A DNA stretch of 64,000 nucleotides from Limnohabitans sp. 2KL-51 (GCF_003063645.1 NZ_NESJ01000014.1:1-64000); one strand, 5' to 3'; shown: positions 1 to 9,188, counted from the stretch's first letter. The notes: a model not told the origin generated them from the letters alone. A program made the numbers and translations.

Positions 1-1539
1 ATGAGATCCGCCGAGCATGCCCCAAGTCCGGAAAACGATTCAAATCGTGGACAAGGAAAAAGTCAGATTTATTTAAATAAATCATGGGGTTACGTTAAGT
101 CTGATGGCAAACGTTGGGACACTAGTGATGTCGCACAGTGTTGTTTGAGCTTTTGCATGGCGTCTGGTGTGGAGGCGCAAACCCCTCAGCAGGCAAGCCC
201 GAAGATTTGGAGTGAGCCTCCAGCTTTGAAGAGTGCCCTCGCTTCGGGCTCTGCCGATGATCTTCGGCCCATCAGCCTGAATTTCCAGAATGTCGAGATC
301 ACCACCTTGCTGCAGGTATTTGCCGAGTTCACCGGTTTGAACTTGGTGGCCACCGACAGCGTGAAAGGCCAGGTGACGGTGCGCCTGACCGACGTGCCCT
401 GGCCGCAGGCTTTGCAAATTGTGTTGCAGTCCAAGGGGTTGGCCTCGCGTCTGGATGGGCGTGTGCTGTGGGTGGCTCCGCAGGGTGAATGGGCTCAGCG
501 CGAAAAAATGCAACTTGAAGCCCAAGCCGCGCTGGAGTCCGTGAGCCCGGTGCAGACGATGAGCATGCGTTTGCAGTATGCCCGGGCCACGGATGTCGCT
601 CAGCGCTTGCAAGGGGCCGGATCGGGTGGTGGTGGCCGCTGGCTCAGCAGCCGGGGCAGCGTGCTGGCCGAGCCGCGCACCAACCAGCTGTTCGTCTCCG
701 ACCTGCCCCAGCGTCTGCTCGAGGTGCAAAAACTGTTGGGCCAGCTGGACATTCCCGTGCGCCAGGTGCTTATTGAGGCCCGTATTGTCGAGGCCGATGA
801 CCAGTTCGGACAATCGCTGGGCGTGCGATTGGGGGCTGGCTTTGCGGTGCCCTTGCGTGTGAACCAGCGGGCCAACACATTGGCTTTGGGGGCGGGCAAT
901 GCTGAGACAGGCGCGGGGGTGGTGACCGGCAACCAGGTCAAGTTGCCTGCCGGCTCGGCGGGGCAGACATTGAACACGCCTGCCAGTTTTGCGGTGTCCT
1001 TGTTCAACGCGGCGGCTGATCGGTTCATCAACGTGGAAATCTCCGCACTGGAAGCCGATGGCCGGGGCAAGGTGGTCTCGCGCCCCCGGGTGGTCACAGC
1101 CGACCAAACCAAGGCCTTGATCGAGCAAGGGACCGAATTGCCTTACCAGACCGCATCGGCCAGTGGCGCGACCTCGATTACTTTTCGCAAGGCCAACCTG
1201 AAATTGGAGGTGACGCCGCAGATCACCCCCGACGGCTCGGTGGTGTTGGAAGTGGACGTCAACCGCGACAGCGTGGGGCAGATCACCCCGGCCGGTTTTG
1301 CCATCAACACCAAACACGTCAAGACCCAGGTGCGGGTGGAGGACGGCGGTACCGTGGTGCTGGGCGGTATTTACGAAGAGACCGACCGCAACAACGAAGC
1401 CAAGGTGCCCGGCTTGGGGGATGTGCCGGGTTTGGGCTGGTTGTTCAAGAACCGCGACCAGGCGCAGCGCAAAAGCGAGTTGCTGATTTTTTTGACGCCC
1501 CGCGTCATGGCCGATGGTCCTGCAGCAGTGCCGCCCTGA
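1..1539 (+). CDS. pilQ: Type IV pilus secretin PilQ (short form or 5'-incomplete)
   Basis: Outer-membrane secretin forming the channel through which type IV pili leave the cell. An STN-type domain lies at about residues 90-150, a secretin N-domain at about 185-250 and the secretin barrel at about 255-505, ending in the hallmark VPGLGDVPGLGWLF (about 469-482). The protein is 512 residues, short for PilQ (usually near 700), because the N-terminal AMIN domains are missing. The open frame starts at base 1, so coding sequence may continue upstream; the first 50 residues do not look like a normal signal peptide, although a short hydrophobic patch ending in VEAQ (about 47-60) resembles one. The downstream aroK fits the conserved pilQ-aroK order. 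Secretin identity is secure; the start is not. Confidence 0.85.
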   Translation: MRSAEHAPSPENDSNRGQGKSQIYLNKSWGYVKSDGKRWDTSDVAQCCLSFCMASGVEAQTPQQASPKIWSEPPALKSALASGSADDLRPISLNFQNVEITTLLQVFAEFTGLNLVATDSVKGQVTVRLTDVPWPQALQIVLQSKGLASRLDGRVLWVAPQGEWAQREKMQLEAQAALESVSPVQTMSMRLQYARATDVAQRLQGAGSGGGGRWLSSRGSVLAEPRTNQLFVSDLPQRLLEVQKLLGQLDIPVRQVLIEARIVEADDQFGQSLGVRLGAGFAVPLRVNQRANTLALGAGNAETGAGVVTGNQVKLPAGSAGQTLNTPASFAVSLFNAAADRFINVEISALEADGRGKVVSRPRVVTADQTKALIEQGTELPYQTASASGATSITFRKANLKLEVTPQITPDGSVVLEVDVNRDSVGQITPAGFAINTKHVKTQVRVEDGGTVVLGGIYEETDRNNEAKVPGLGDVPGLGWLFKNRDQAQRKSELLIFLTPRVMADGPAAVPP

Positions 1540-1680
1540 GGTCAGCGGGGGTCTGTCTGAGGCTGTTCGTGGGGCAGCTCGGTGGCAAGGCCCCCAACCA
1601 CGTCGAATACACTGGCAGGCCGCGAACCCCAGGCCCCAGGCTTGGGGGCTGACGCTGATTTTTTCTGCAAGAGACTTCCT

Positions 1681-2220
1681 TTGAGCATCATCTTTGTGGG
1701 CCTTCCCGGTTCGGGCAAAACCACCATTGGCCGCCAGTTGGCGCGCCGTCTTGGCCAGCCGTTTGTCGATTCCGACCATGAGATCGAGCACCGTCTGGGC
1801 TGCTCGATCCGGGAGTTTTTTGCCCGCGAGGGTGAGGACAGTTTCCGGAATCAGGAGCAGCAGGTGATCGACGAGTTGACGCAAACGCATCAGGGCGTGA
1901 TCGCCACGGGGGGCGGTGCCGTTTTGCGCGAAGTCAATCGGCGGCACATGCATGAACGTGGCCAGGTGATCTACTTGCGATCCACTCCGGAAGATGTATT
2001 TCGGCGCGTGCGCCATGACACCGCCCGCCCTTTGCTTCAGGTGGACGATCCGCTCAGCCGTTTGCGCACCTTGTTCGATGCGCGAGATCCGCTTTACCGA
2101 GAAGCGGCGCACTTTGTCATCGAAACCGGCCGCCCTTCGGTCGCCATGCTGGTCAACATGATTTGCATGCAACTGGAGTTGGCAGGATATTTGCCGCTGA
2201 AAGATCAGGCTGGGCCGTAG
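1681..2220 (+). CDS. aroK: Shikimate kinase
   Basis: Cytoplasmic enzyme that phosphorylates shikimate at the 3-hydroxyl with ATP in aromatic amino acid synthesis. The P-loop GLPGSGKT lies at residues 6-13, followed by the substrate-binding DSDHEIE motif and the GGGAVL motif. The frame is open further upstream to 1582, but a TTG at 1681, preceded by a purine-rich AAGAGA, gives 179 residues with the P-loop at the expected distance from the N-terminus, so I prefer it. It follows pilQ as in many beta- and gammaproteobacteria, but aroB, the usual next gene, is absent and a TetR-type regulator follows instead. Confidence 0.92.
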   Translation: MSIIFVGLPGSGKTTIGRQLARRLGQPFVDSDHEIEHRLGCSIREFFAREGEDSFRNQEQQVIDELTQTHQGVIATGGGAVLREVNRRHMHERGQVIYLRSTPEDVFRRVRHDTARPLLQVDDPLSRLRTLFDARDPLYREAAHFVIETGRPSVAMLVNMICMQLELAGYLPLKDQAGP

Positions 2221-2348
2221 CGTTCAGTGTCTAGTGTTTAGCTATAAACGTGTCGGGTCCAGTGTTCGCCGCTCAACGCCCAACGCCTCCCGATTTACCC
2301 TGATTTGGAAGGGTGCTTGCGCGGTGTCTGGAAAATTGATGCAAAATA

Positions 2349-2360
2349 GAACGGTCGTTC
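2349..2360. promoter_or_regulatory. Palindromic operator upstream of the TetR gene
   Basis: GAACG-GT-CGTTC is an inverted repeat with 5-bp arms, 15 bases before the start codon of the TetR-family gene. The outer bases extend the pairing by one A-T. Position and form fit an autoregulatory TetR site; binding is inferred. Confidence 0.5.
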
Positions 2361-2374
2361 TTTTTTGAAACGCC

Positions 2375-3121
2375 ATGACCGATCACAAAACCCCCTCCAA
2401 AGTTGAAAGCTTGCCTGCGCCAGAGGCAGGTCGGCGCGTGCTCATCAAAGGCCAGCAAACGAAGACTGTGATCATTGACGCAGCATTGGGCCTGGCCTCT
2501 CAAATCGGACTGGAAGGCTTGTCCATTGGCGCGGTGGCTGAGGTCACGGGCATGAGCAAATCGGGCGTATTTGCCCACTTCGGCTCGCGCGAAGAGCTGC
2601 AGATTTCTGTCATCCGCCAATACCACGACCGTTTTGAGGCCGAGGTGTTTTATGCCGCCATGCAAAAGCCCAGAGGTTTGCCGCGCCTGCAGGCCCTGTT
2701 TGACAACTGGATGGAGCAGACCTCGGCTGAGATCGACTCAGGCTGCATCTACATCAGTGGTGCGGTCGAATTTGACGATCGCACTGGCCCGGTGCGCGAT
2801 GCCCTGGCCTCTTCATGGGCTACTTGGCAAACCGCTTTGCGCCGTGCTGTGGAGCTGGCTCAGGCCGAAGGCCAACTTAGCCGCGAGTCTGACGCCCATC
2901 AGATCGCCTTTGAGATCCATGGCTTGATTCTGGCGCTGCATTACGAGGCCCGGTTCTTGCGAAATCCCAGCGCTGCCGACCGAGCCCGCCAAGGCTTCCA
3001 GCACATTCTTTCTCGTTGTTCCGACACAAGCACGCCGCTCGTTTCCGCGTCAGTCCATGCGGCCAAGTCTCCCACGTTGGTGTCGGTGCCCAAGGCCCGC
3101 CCTAAAACGGACAAGGCCTGA
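2375..3121 (+). CDS. TetR/AcrR-family transcriptional regulator
   Basis: 248-residue DNA-binding repressor with an N-terminal TetR helix-turn-helix at about residues 28-75 (core GMSKSGVFAHFGSREEL) and a helical ligand-binding C-terminal part. The last 40 residues (rich in S, P, V and K) are probably disordered. It sits directly upstream of an acyl-CoA dehydrogenase and an enoyl-CoA hydratase, so control of acyl-CoA breakdown by an acyl-CoA ligand is a reasonable inference, comparable in role to PsrA- or FadR-type TetR proteins. A palindrome at 2349-2360 is a candidate self-operator. Family certain, ligand unknown. Confidence 0.88.
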   Translation: MTDHKTPSKVESLPAPEAGRRVLIKGQQTKTVIIDAALGLASQIGLEGLSIGAVAEVTGMSKSGVFAHFGSREELQISVIRQYHDRFEAEVFYAAMQKPRGLPRLQALFDNWMEQTSAEIDSGCIYISGAVEFDDRTGPVRDALASSWATWQTALRRAVELAQAEGQLSRESDAHQIAFEIHGLILALHYEARFLRNPSAADRARQGFQHILSRCSDTSTPLVSASVHAAKSPTLVSVPKARPKTDKA

Positions 3122-3166
3122 TTTTTTCTGATCTATTCCCCCAATACCGATTCAAGGATTTCGCTC

Positions 3167-4978
3167 ATGCCCGTCTACACCCCGCCCCTTCGCGACATGC
3201 AATTTGTTTTGCATGAGTTGCTCAACGTGAGCGCAGAACTCAAAGCCTTGCCCAAGCACGCCGACACGGATGCCGACACCATCAATGCGGTGCTCGAAGA
3301 AGGTGGCAAGTTTGCCGCCGAGGTGGTCTTTCCCCTCAATATTTCGGGCGACACGCAAGGCTGCCAACTGAACCGCGACACGCACGAGGTCAAAGCCCCC
3401 GATGGTTTCAAGGCTGCTTATGAGCAGTATGTGGCGGGTGGATGGCCCTCGCTGAGCTGCGACCCAGCGTTTGGCGGGCAAGGTTTGCCATTTGTGGTGA
3501 ACCAGTGCTTTTATGAAATGCTCAACTCGTCTAACCAAGCTTGGACCATGTACCCGGGATTGAGCCATGGCGCGTATGAGTGCCTGCACGCGCACGGCAC
3601 GCCCGAGCAAAAAGCCCTGTACTTGCCCAAGCTGACCAGCGGCGAATGGACCGGCACCATGTGCTTGACCGAGCCGCATTGCGGCACGGATCTGGGCATG
3701 CTGCGCACCAAGGCCGAGCCCCAAGCCGACGGCTCTTACAAGCTGAGTGGTCAGAAGATTTTCATCAGCGCAGGCGAGCACGATCTGGCCCCGAACATCG
3801 TGCACTTGGTGCTGGCCCGTTTGCCCGATGCGCCTCCCGGCAGCAAAGGCATCAGCCTCTTCATCGTGCCCAAATTCAACTTGGCAGCCGACGGCAGCAT
3901 GGGCGAGCGCAACGGCATTTACTGCGGTGGCCTGGAGCACAAGATGGGAATCCATGGCAACGCCACTTGCCAGATGGTTTTGGACGAAGCTGTGGGCACT
4001 CTGGTGGGGCAGCCCCATAAGGGCCTGGCCGCCATGTTCGTGATGATGAACGCCGCCCGTTTGGGCGTGGGCAACCAGTCCCTGGGCCTGACCGAAGTGG
4101 CTTACCAAAATGCGCTGGCCTATGCCAAAGACCGTGTGCAAATGCGCTCGCTCACCGGCGTCAAAGCTCCCGGCAAACCCGCCGACCCGATCATCGTGCA
4201 CCCCGATGTGCGCCGCATGCTCATGACCGCCAAGGCCTATGCCGAAGGTGGCCGTGCCCTGGCCTGCTACTGCGCCTTGCTGCTCGACAAAGAACTCAAC
4301 CATCCCGACGAAGCTGTGCGTGCCGAGGCCGCCGAAGTCGTGGCCTTGCTCACGCCCATCGTGAAAGCCTTCACCACCGACAACGCCTGGGAAGCCACAT
4401 CGGCCTGCCAGCAGGTGTTTGGCGGCCACGGTTACATCAAGGAGTGGGGCATGGAGCAGTTCGTGCGCGATGCCCGCATCAACATGATCTACGAAGGCAC
4501 CAACACCATCCAGTCACTCGATTTGCTTGGCCGCAAAGTGCTGGGCAACCAGGGCGCCACGCTCAAGAAGTTCGGCAAACTGGTCGAGGAATTGGTCAAG
4601 TCCGAAATGGCCAACGAAGCCATGGGCGAATTCATCAAACCACTGGCTGATCTGGGTCAAAAGCTCACGCAACTCACAGGCGAAGTGGGCATGAAAGCCA
4701 TGAGCAACGCCGACGAAGTGGGTGCTGCGGCGGTGGATTACTTGCGCGTGGTGGGTCACTTGGTGCTGGGCTACTTCTGGGCCCGCTCGGCGCAGATCGC
4801 GCTGGCCAAACTGGCCGAGGCCGAAGAGGAAGCCCAGCGCCCCGATCCGTTCTACCAGGCCAAATTGCAGACCGCGCGTTTTTACTTCACCCGCCTGATG
4901 CCCGAGACTTCGAGCCTGATGCGCCGCATCCTTGCAGGCAGCGATGTGTTGATGGACACTGACGCCGCGCTGGCATAA
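3167..4978 (+). CDS. Acyl-CoA dehydrogenase, long form with C-terminal extension
   Basis: FAD-dependent dehydrogenase introducing the alpha,beta double bond into an acyl-CoA. The 603-residue protein has the N-terminal helical domain, the middle beta domain with the FAD-binding stretch MCLTEPHCGTDLG, the C-terminal helical domain and an extra domain of about 130 residues typical of the DmdC/long-chain subgroup. The likely catalytic base is Glu443 in the motif MIYEGTN. It lies between the TetR gene and an enoyl-CoA hydratase. Substrate cannot be fixed from sequence: medium/long-chain acyl-CoA or a 3-methylthiopropionyl-CoA-like substrate are both possible. Confidence 0.92.
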   Translation: MPVYTPPLRDMQFVLHELLNVSAELKALPKHADTDADTINAVLEEGGKFAAEVVFPLNISGDTQGCQLNRDTHEVKAPDGFKAAYEQYVAGGWPSLSCDPAFGGQGLPFVVNQCFYEMLNSSNQAWTMYPGLSHGAYECLHAHGTPEQKALYLPKLTSGEWTGTMCLTEPHCGTDLGMLRTKAEPQADGSYKLSGQKIFISAGEHDLAPNIVHLVLARLPDAPPGSKGISLFIVPKFNLAADGSMGERNGIYCGGLEHKMGIHGNATCQMVLDEAVGTLVGQPHKGLAAMFVMMNAARLGVGNQSLGLTEVAYQNALAYAKDRVQMRSLTGVKAPGKPADPIIVHPDVRRMLMTAKAYAEGGRALACYCALLLDKELNHPDEAVRAEAAEVVALLTPIVKAFTTDNAWEATSACQQVFGGHGYIKEWGMEQFVRDARINMIYEGTNTIQSLDLLGRKVLGNQGATLKKFGKLVEELVKSEMANEAMGEFIKPLADLGQKLTQLTGEVGMKAMSNADEVGAAAVDYLRVVGHLVLGYFWARSAQIALAKLAEAEEEAQRPDPFYQAKLQTARFYFTRLMPETSSLMRRILAGSDVLMDTDAALA

Positions 4979-4997
4979 GTCAATGAAAGGAATGAAC

Positions 4998-5441
4998 ATG
5001 ATCAAGCTAATATTTGCATTGACCCTCGGCCTGTTCACCTTGCAGGCGCAGGCGCAAATGACCCCGGTTGGCCTGTGGCGCAGCATCGACGACGATAGCA
5101 AGCAGCCCAAAGCCGAAATCCGCATCACCCAAAATGCGGCAGGGGGCTTGTCTGGAGTGGTTGAAAAAGGACTGCAAAACAACCCCAATACCGACCCCAT
5201 CTGTACCCTCTGCACAGACGACCGCAAAGGCAAGCCCAAGATCGGCCTAGAGATCATCCGGGGAGGTCAACAAGGCGACGGCAAGGCTGTGTGGGAAGGT
5301 GGGAAAATCCTCGATCCTGAGAACGGCAAGAACTACAGCCTGCGTCTGACACCGATCGACGGCGGCAAAAAGCTGGAAGTGCGCGGCTACATTGGTGCCC
5401 CCATGCTGGGGCGCACTCAAACCTGGATTCGGGTTGAGTAA
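4998..5441 (+). CDS. DUF2147 secreted protein
   Basis: Small exported protein of the DUF2147 family, function unknown. A signal peptide is visible (about residues 1-20, hydrophobic core LIFALTLGLFTLQ, cleavage after AQA). The mature part shows the family pattern: VGLWRSIDDD near its start, a two-cysteine CTLC segment, a DPENGKNYS turn and a C-terminal RTQTWIR. Three ATG codons are possible (4983, 4992, 4998); AAAGGA at 4986-4991 gives good spacing only for 4998. It is 19 bases downstream of the acyl-CoA dehydrogenase and 21 before the enoyl-CoA hydratase, so it is probably co-transcribed. Confidence 0.85.
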   Translation: MIKLIFALTLGLFTLQAQAQMTPVGLWRSIDDDSKQPKAEIRITQNAAGGLSGVVEKGLQNNPNTDPICTLCTDDRKGKPKIGLEIIRGGQQGDGKAVWEGGKILDPENGKNYSLRLTPIDGGKKLEVRGYIGAPMLGRTQTWIRVE

Positions 5442-5462
5442 ACCCACACCCAAAGGAATACC

Positions 5463-6227
5463 ATGTCTGACATCCTGACCCACATTGACGCGGGGGTGAT
5501 GACCATCACCTTCAACCGTTTGGACAAAAAGAACTCCATCACCTCGACCATGTACTCGGCCATGGCCGATGCAGTGGCTCAGGCCGCTGCCGATGCCAGC
5601 GTTCGTGTGGTGTTGTTTCAGGGGCACGAAAGCATCTTCAGTGCAGGCAACGACATTGGCGACTTTTTGAACCAGCCGCCCAGCACGCAAGAATCGCCCG
5701 TGTTCCGCTTTTTGCGCGGCATCGCCACCTTCGAAAAGCCGCTGCTCGCCGCTGTGGCTGGGCCTGCGGTGGGCATTGGCACCACCATGCTGTTTCATTG
5801 CGACTTGGTCTATGCCGGTGACAACGCCGCTTTTTCAATGCCTTTTGTCAACCTGGGTCTGTGCCCGGAGGCAGGGTCCAGCCTGCTGGCCCCGCGCATG
5901 TTCGGTTACCACCGCGCCGCCGAAGCCCTGCTCATGGGCGAGCCCTTTTTTGCCGAAGCCGCGCAAGAAGTCGGCCTGGTCAACCGCGTGGTGCCGCCCA
6001 CCGAAGTCAACGGCTACGCGCAGGCGCAGGCCCGCAAGCTGGCCGCCAAGCCCTTGTCCTCCCTCATCGCCACCAAGCGGCTCATGAAGGGCGGCGATCA
6101 GCAAACCGTGCTGCAAAAGATGGACGAAGAAGGCCAAAGTTTCGGACGCATGCTGCGCGAGCCTGCCGCCAAAGAAGCCTTTGGTGCTTTCATGGAAAAG
6201 CGCAAGCCCGATTTTTCCAAACTTTGA
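5463..6227 (+). CDS. Enoyl-CoA hydratase/isomerase family protein
   Basis: Crotonase-fold enzyme of 254 residues. The oxyanion-hole segment SAGNDIGDFL (about 60-69) and the second motif GPAVGIGTTML (about 100-110) are intact, as is the PEAGSS segment carrying the conserved acidic residue (about 136-141). Expected role: hydration or isomerisation of enoyl-CoA next to the acyl-CoA dehydrogenase in the same gene set. The start at 5463 is supported by AAAGGAA about 10 bases upstream. Exact substrate is unknown because crotonase paralogues are numerous in Burkholderiales. Confidence 0.9.
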   Translation: MSDILTHIDAGVMTITFNRLDKKNSITSTMYSAMADAVAQAAADASVRVVLFQGHESIFSAGNDIGDFLNQPPSTQESPVFRFLRGIATFEKPLLAAVAGPAVGIGTTMLFHCDLVYAGDNAAFSMPFVNLGLCPEAGSSLLAPRMFGYHRAAEALLMGEPFFAEAAQEVGLVNRVVPPTEVNGYAQAQARKLAAKPLSSLIATKRLMKGGDQQTVLQKMDEEGQSFGRMLREPAAKEAFGAFMEKRKPDFSKL

Positions 6228-6271
6228 AGGCTTGGGGCTGCCGAACGCGGTTCTTCCCTAGAATCTCATGC

Positions 6272-6754
6272 ATGCCCCATCTCCCAACCACCCCCATTGT
6301 TCTGGAACCCGAGTACATCGAAGGTTTTCGCCAGATCTACGAAGAAAAAATCGTCTTCAACAAAACCTTGGGCTTGAAGCTCGTCAAGGTCACACCCGAG
6401 GGCGTTGAGGCCCGCATCGACATGCGGCCCGCATTGGTCGGACACTTTGCCTACAACCGCATCCACGGCGGCGTCATCAGCGCTGTGCTCGACGCCATTG
6501 GCAGCGCGGCCGTGATGGCGGCGCTGGCCGCCAAGCACATGGACGAGCCACCCGCCAAACGATTGGAGCGCTTTGCCAAGCTGGGAACCATCGATTTGCG
6601 AGTGGACTACTTGCACCCGGGCATTGGCGAGTACTTCACCATCACCGCCAACGCCTTGCGCGTGGGTTCGCGTTTGGGGTCGTCTCGCATGGAGTTTTGT
6701 GGGCCCGACGGGACCTTGATGTCCACAGGCGCTGCCGCCTACATCGTGTCCTGA
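6272..6754 (+). CDS. PaaI-type hotdog thioesterase family protein
   Basis: 160-residue hotdog-fold protein with the segment NRIHGGVISAVLDAIGSAA, the HGG-containing turn and helix characteristic of the 4HBT/PaaI thioesterase superfamily; it probably hydrolyses an acyl-CoA. The frame is open far upstream inside the enoyl-CoA hydratase gene, but ATG 6272, 44 bases past that gene's stop, gives the family length. It converges with the YciA-type thioesterase on the other strand, so two unrelated-subfamily hotdog thioesterases lie tail to tail here. Confidence 0.82.
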   Translation: MPHLPTTPIVLEPEYIEGFRQIYEEKIVFNKTLGLKLVKVTPEGVEARIDMRPALVGHFAYNRIHGGVISAVLDAIGSAAVMAALAAKHMDEPPAKRLERFAKLGTIDLRVDYLHPGIGEYFTITANALRVGSRLGSSRMEFCGPDGTLMSTGAAAYIVS

Positions 6755-6767
6755 GCGCCCCAGCGAT

Positions 6768-7184
6768 TCATTCGGCAGGCACGGGCCTGGGCTTGCCTTG
6801 GTCGTCCACCGCCACATAGGTCAGATTCGCTTCGGTGACCTTGATGTACTGGCCTTGCAGCTGAAAACGTTCTGCAAAAACCTCGACCTTGACGGTGACC
6901 GAGGTGCGTCCCACGCGCACAATGCGCGAGAAAAAAGACAGGATGTCGCCCACCTTGACGGCTTGCTTGAAGATGAACTCGTTCACCGCCACGGTGACCA
7001 TGCGGCCGCGCACGCGCCGCGCGGGCAAGACCGCACCGGCCAAGTCCACCTGGGCCATGACCCAGCCGCCAAAAATGTCGCCGCTGGCATTGCAGTCAGC
7101 AGGCATGGGGATGACTTTGAGGACCAGCTCCTGGTCAGTGGGCAAAGACACGGTGTTGGGGCGTTGGGTTTCAGACATGGGCAC
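6768..7184 (-). CDS. yciA: Acyl-CoA thioesterase, YciA family
   Basis: 138-residue single-hotdog acyl-CoA hydrolase. The catalytic-region signature NASGDIFGGWVMAQVDLAG (about residues 32-50) is clear, followed by the KVGDILSF and VKVEVFAE strands of the family. It probably trims short/medium acyl-CoAs in the cytoplasm. An ATG two codons downstream (7178) is an alternative start. It is divergent from the ABC exporter, with 34 bases between the start codons. Confidence 0.88.
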   Translation of the reverse strand: MPMSETQRPNTVSLPTDQELVLKVIPMPADCNASGDIFGGWVMAQVDLAGAVLPARRVRGRMVTVAVNEFIFKQAVKVGDILSFFSRIVRVGRTSVTVKVEVFAERFQLQGQYIKVTEANLTYVAVDDQGKPRPVPAE

Positions 7185-7218
7185 AATCGGTGGTTATCGT
7201 TGAACTGGATTGTCCTTT

Positions 7219-9063
7219 ATGCGCCACCACGGCGAACCTGCCGCTTCTGCTTCTCCCCACTCACCTCTGCCCGGTCAAGCTCCCGGCAAGGCCGCCCAGC
7301 CGCCAGCAGGCAGTGATTGGAAAACCCTCTCGCGCCTTTTGCCTTACCTGTGGCAATACAAATGGCGCGTGGTGATTGCCCTGAGCCTGATGTTGTGTGC
7401 CAAGCTGGCCAACGTCAGTGTGCCCCTGCTGCTCAAGGAGTTGGTGGACGCCATGAGCCTCAAGCCTGGCGATGCGCAAGCGGTGTTGGTCGTGCCGGTG
7501 GCGCTGCTGGTGGCTTATGGCGCTTTGCGTTTGCTGACCTCGGCCTTCACCGAATTGCGCGAATTGGTGTTTGCCAAAGCAACCCAAGGCGCTTCGCGCA
7601 GCATCGCCCTGGAAACCTTCGAGCACTTGCACGCTTTAAGTCTGCGCTTTCATCTGGCGCGGCAGACCGGCGGCATGACGCGCGACATCGAGCGAGGCGT
7701 GCGCGGCATCGAGTCGCTGATTTCGTATTCGCTTTACAGCGTCATACCGACCTTGATTGAGGTGGGCTTGGTGCTGACCATTTTGGCCGTCAAGTTCGAC
7801 GCTTGGTTTGCAGGCATCACGTTGACAGCCTTGGTGTTTTATATTTTCTTCACCGTTCGCGTGACCGAATGGCGCACCCAGTTCCGCAAGCAGGCCAATG
7901 AGTTCGATTCGGCTGCCCATACGCGAGCGGTTGACTCGCTCTTGAACTACGAAACCGTCAAATATTTTGGCAATGAGCGATTCGAGGCGGGTCGCTACGA
8001 CGAAAGCCTCGAGCGCCTGCGCTTGTCGCGTCTGAAGGCACAAACCTCTTTGTCGGTGCTCAACACCGGGCAGCAGCTCATCATTGCGTCTGCCTTGGTA
8101 GCCATGCTCTGGCGTGCCACCGAAGGCGTGGTGGCCGGGCGCATGACTTTGGGCGATTTGGTCATGATCAACGCCTTCATGATCCAGCTCTACATTCCAC
8201 TCAACTTTTTGGGCGTCCTTTACCGCGAGATCAAGCAAAGCCTGACCGATCTGGACAAGATGTTTGTGCTGATGGACCGCGAGCGCGAAGTGGCCGATGC
8301 GCCGGGTGCCCACGCCTTGGCCTTGCAAGGCGCACCCGATGTGGTGTTTGACCGCGTGTCGTTTGCTTATGAGCTTGATCGCCCGATTTTGAAAGACATC
8401 AGCTTCACGATTCCGGCCGGCAAAACCGTGGCGGTGGTCGGCCCTTCGGGCTCGGGCAAGTCCACCCTGGCGCGCTTGATGTTCCGCTTTTACGACGTGC
8501 AGCAAGGCAACATCTGCATCGCGGGCCAGGACATCCGCCACGTCACGCAGTCGAGCGTGCGCCAGGCCTTGGGCATCGTGCCACAAGACACGGTGCTGTT
8601 CAACGACAGCGTGGCCTACAACATCGCCTATGGCCGTCCCGGGGCCAGCCAGACCGAGATTGAGGGGGCAGCGCGTTCGGCCCGCATCCACGATTTCATT
8701 GCTTCCACGCCCAAGGGCTACCAATCCTCGGTGGGCGAGCGCGGTCTGAAATTGTCGGGTGGCGAAAAGCAGCGCGTGGCCATCGCCCGCACCTTGCTCA
8801 AGGACCCACCGATTCTGGTGTTTGATGAAGCTACCTCGGCGCTGGACTCGGCCAATGAACGCGCCATCCAGTCTGAGCTGGCCAGCGTGGCGCAAAACAA
8901 AACCACCTTGGTGATCGCGCACCGCTTGTCGACGGTGGTCGATGCGCACGAGATTTTGGTGATGGAGGCCGGGCAAATCATCGAGCGCGGCAACCATGCC
9001 GAGTTGCTGGCCCAACAAGGCCGCTATGCCAGCATGTGGGCGATGCAGCAGTCCAGCGAGTGA
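7219..9063 (+). CDS. ABC exporter of the Atm1/heavy-metal-tolerance type (fused membrane and ATPase domains)
   Basis: Half-transporter of 614 residues: a six-helix membrane domain at about 40-340 and a nucleotide-binding domain at about 360-600 with Walker A GPSGSGKST (about 408-416), signature LSGGEKQR (about 513-520) and Walker B ILVFDEATSALD. The membrane domain carries the Atm1-type stretch LNYETVKYFGNE. Members export glutathione- or sulfur-containing conjugates or metals; the substrate here is inferred only at family level. A TTG at 7210 is possible, but ATG 7219 is more usual. REP-like palindromes follow the stop. Confidence 0.9.
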   Translation: MRHHGEPAASASPHSPLPGQAPGKAAQPPAGSDWKTLSRLLPYLWQYKWRVVIALSLMLCAKLANVSVPLLLKELVDAMSLKPGDAQAVLVVPVALLVAYGALRLLTSAFTELRELVFAKATQGASRSIALETFEHLHALSLRFHLARQTGGMTRDIERGVRGIESLISYSLYSVIPTLIEVGLVLTILAVKFDAWFAGITLTALVFYIFFTVRVTEWRTQFRKQANEFDSAAHTRAVDSLLNYETVKYFGNERFEAGRYDESLERLRLSRLKAQTSLSVLNTGQQLIIASALVAMLWRATEGVVAGRMTLGDLVMINAFMIQLYIPLNFLGVLYREIKQSLTDLDKMFVLMDREREVADAPGAHALALQGAPDVVFDRVSFAYELDRPILKDISFTIPAGKTVAVVGPSGSGKSTLARLMFRFYDVQQGNICIAGQDIRHVTQSSVRQALGIVPQDTVLFNDSVAYNIAYGRPGASQTEIEGAARSARIHDFIASTPKGYQSSVGERGLKLSGGEKQRVAIARTLLKDPPILVFDEATSALDSANERAIQSELASVAQNKTTLVIAHRLSTVVDAHEILVMEAGQIIERGNHAELLAQQGRYASMWAMQQSSE

Positions 9064-9089
9064 ACCCGGGTTGGCTTGCGGGTTGTCCT

Positions 9090-9113
9090 GTAGGTCGGGC
9101 CTTCAGGGCCGAC
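9090..9113 (+). repeat. REP-like palindrome, copy 1
   Basis: GTAGGTCGG-x-CCTTCA-x-CCGAC type element: a GTCGG/CCGAC stem around a TTCA turn. Related copies occur at 9162-9188 and 9200-9226 in the same 206-base gap and at 50521-50547. Confidence 0.7.
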
Positions 9114-9161
9114 GTTGTGCACCACCACCTCTGGAAAATGACACTTCGTGAAAAGATGGCC

Positions 9162-9188
9162 GTCGGACCATAAAGGCCCGACCTACGA
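9162..9188 (-). repeat. REP-like palindrome, copy 2 (inverted)
   Basis: GTCGGACC...GGCCCGACCTAC, the same unit as copy 1 in reverse orientation, so copies 1 and 2 form a head-to-head pair as is usual for REP doublets. Confidence 0.65.

Noticed and set aside
82-2172. Very long open frame on the minus strand opposite pilQ and aroK
   Set aside because: It spans two well-supported genes on the other strand, has no domain, and such long antisense frames are common in GC-rich DNA.
3152-4429. 425-residue minus-strand frame opposite the acyl-CoA dehydrogenase
   Set aside because: Histidine- and glycine-rich antisense shadow of a real gene, without any family motif.
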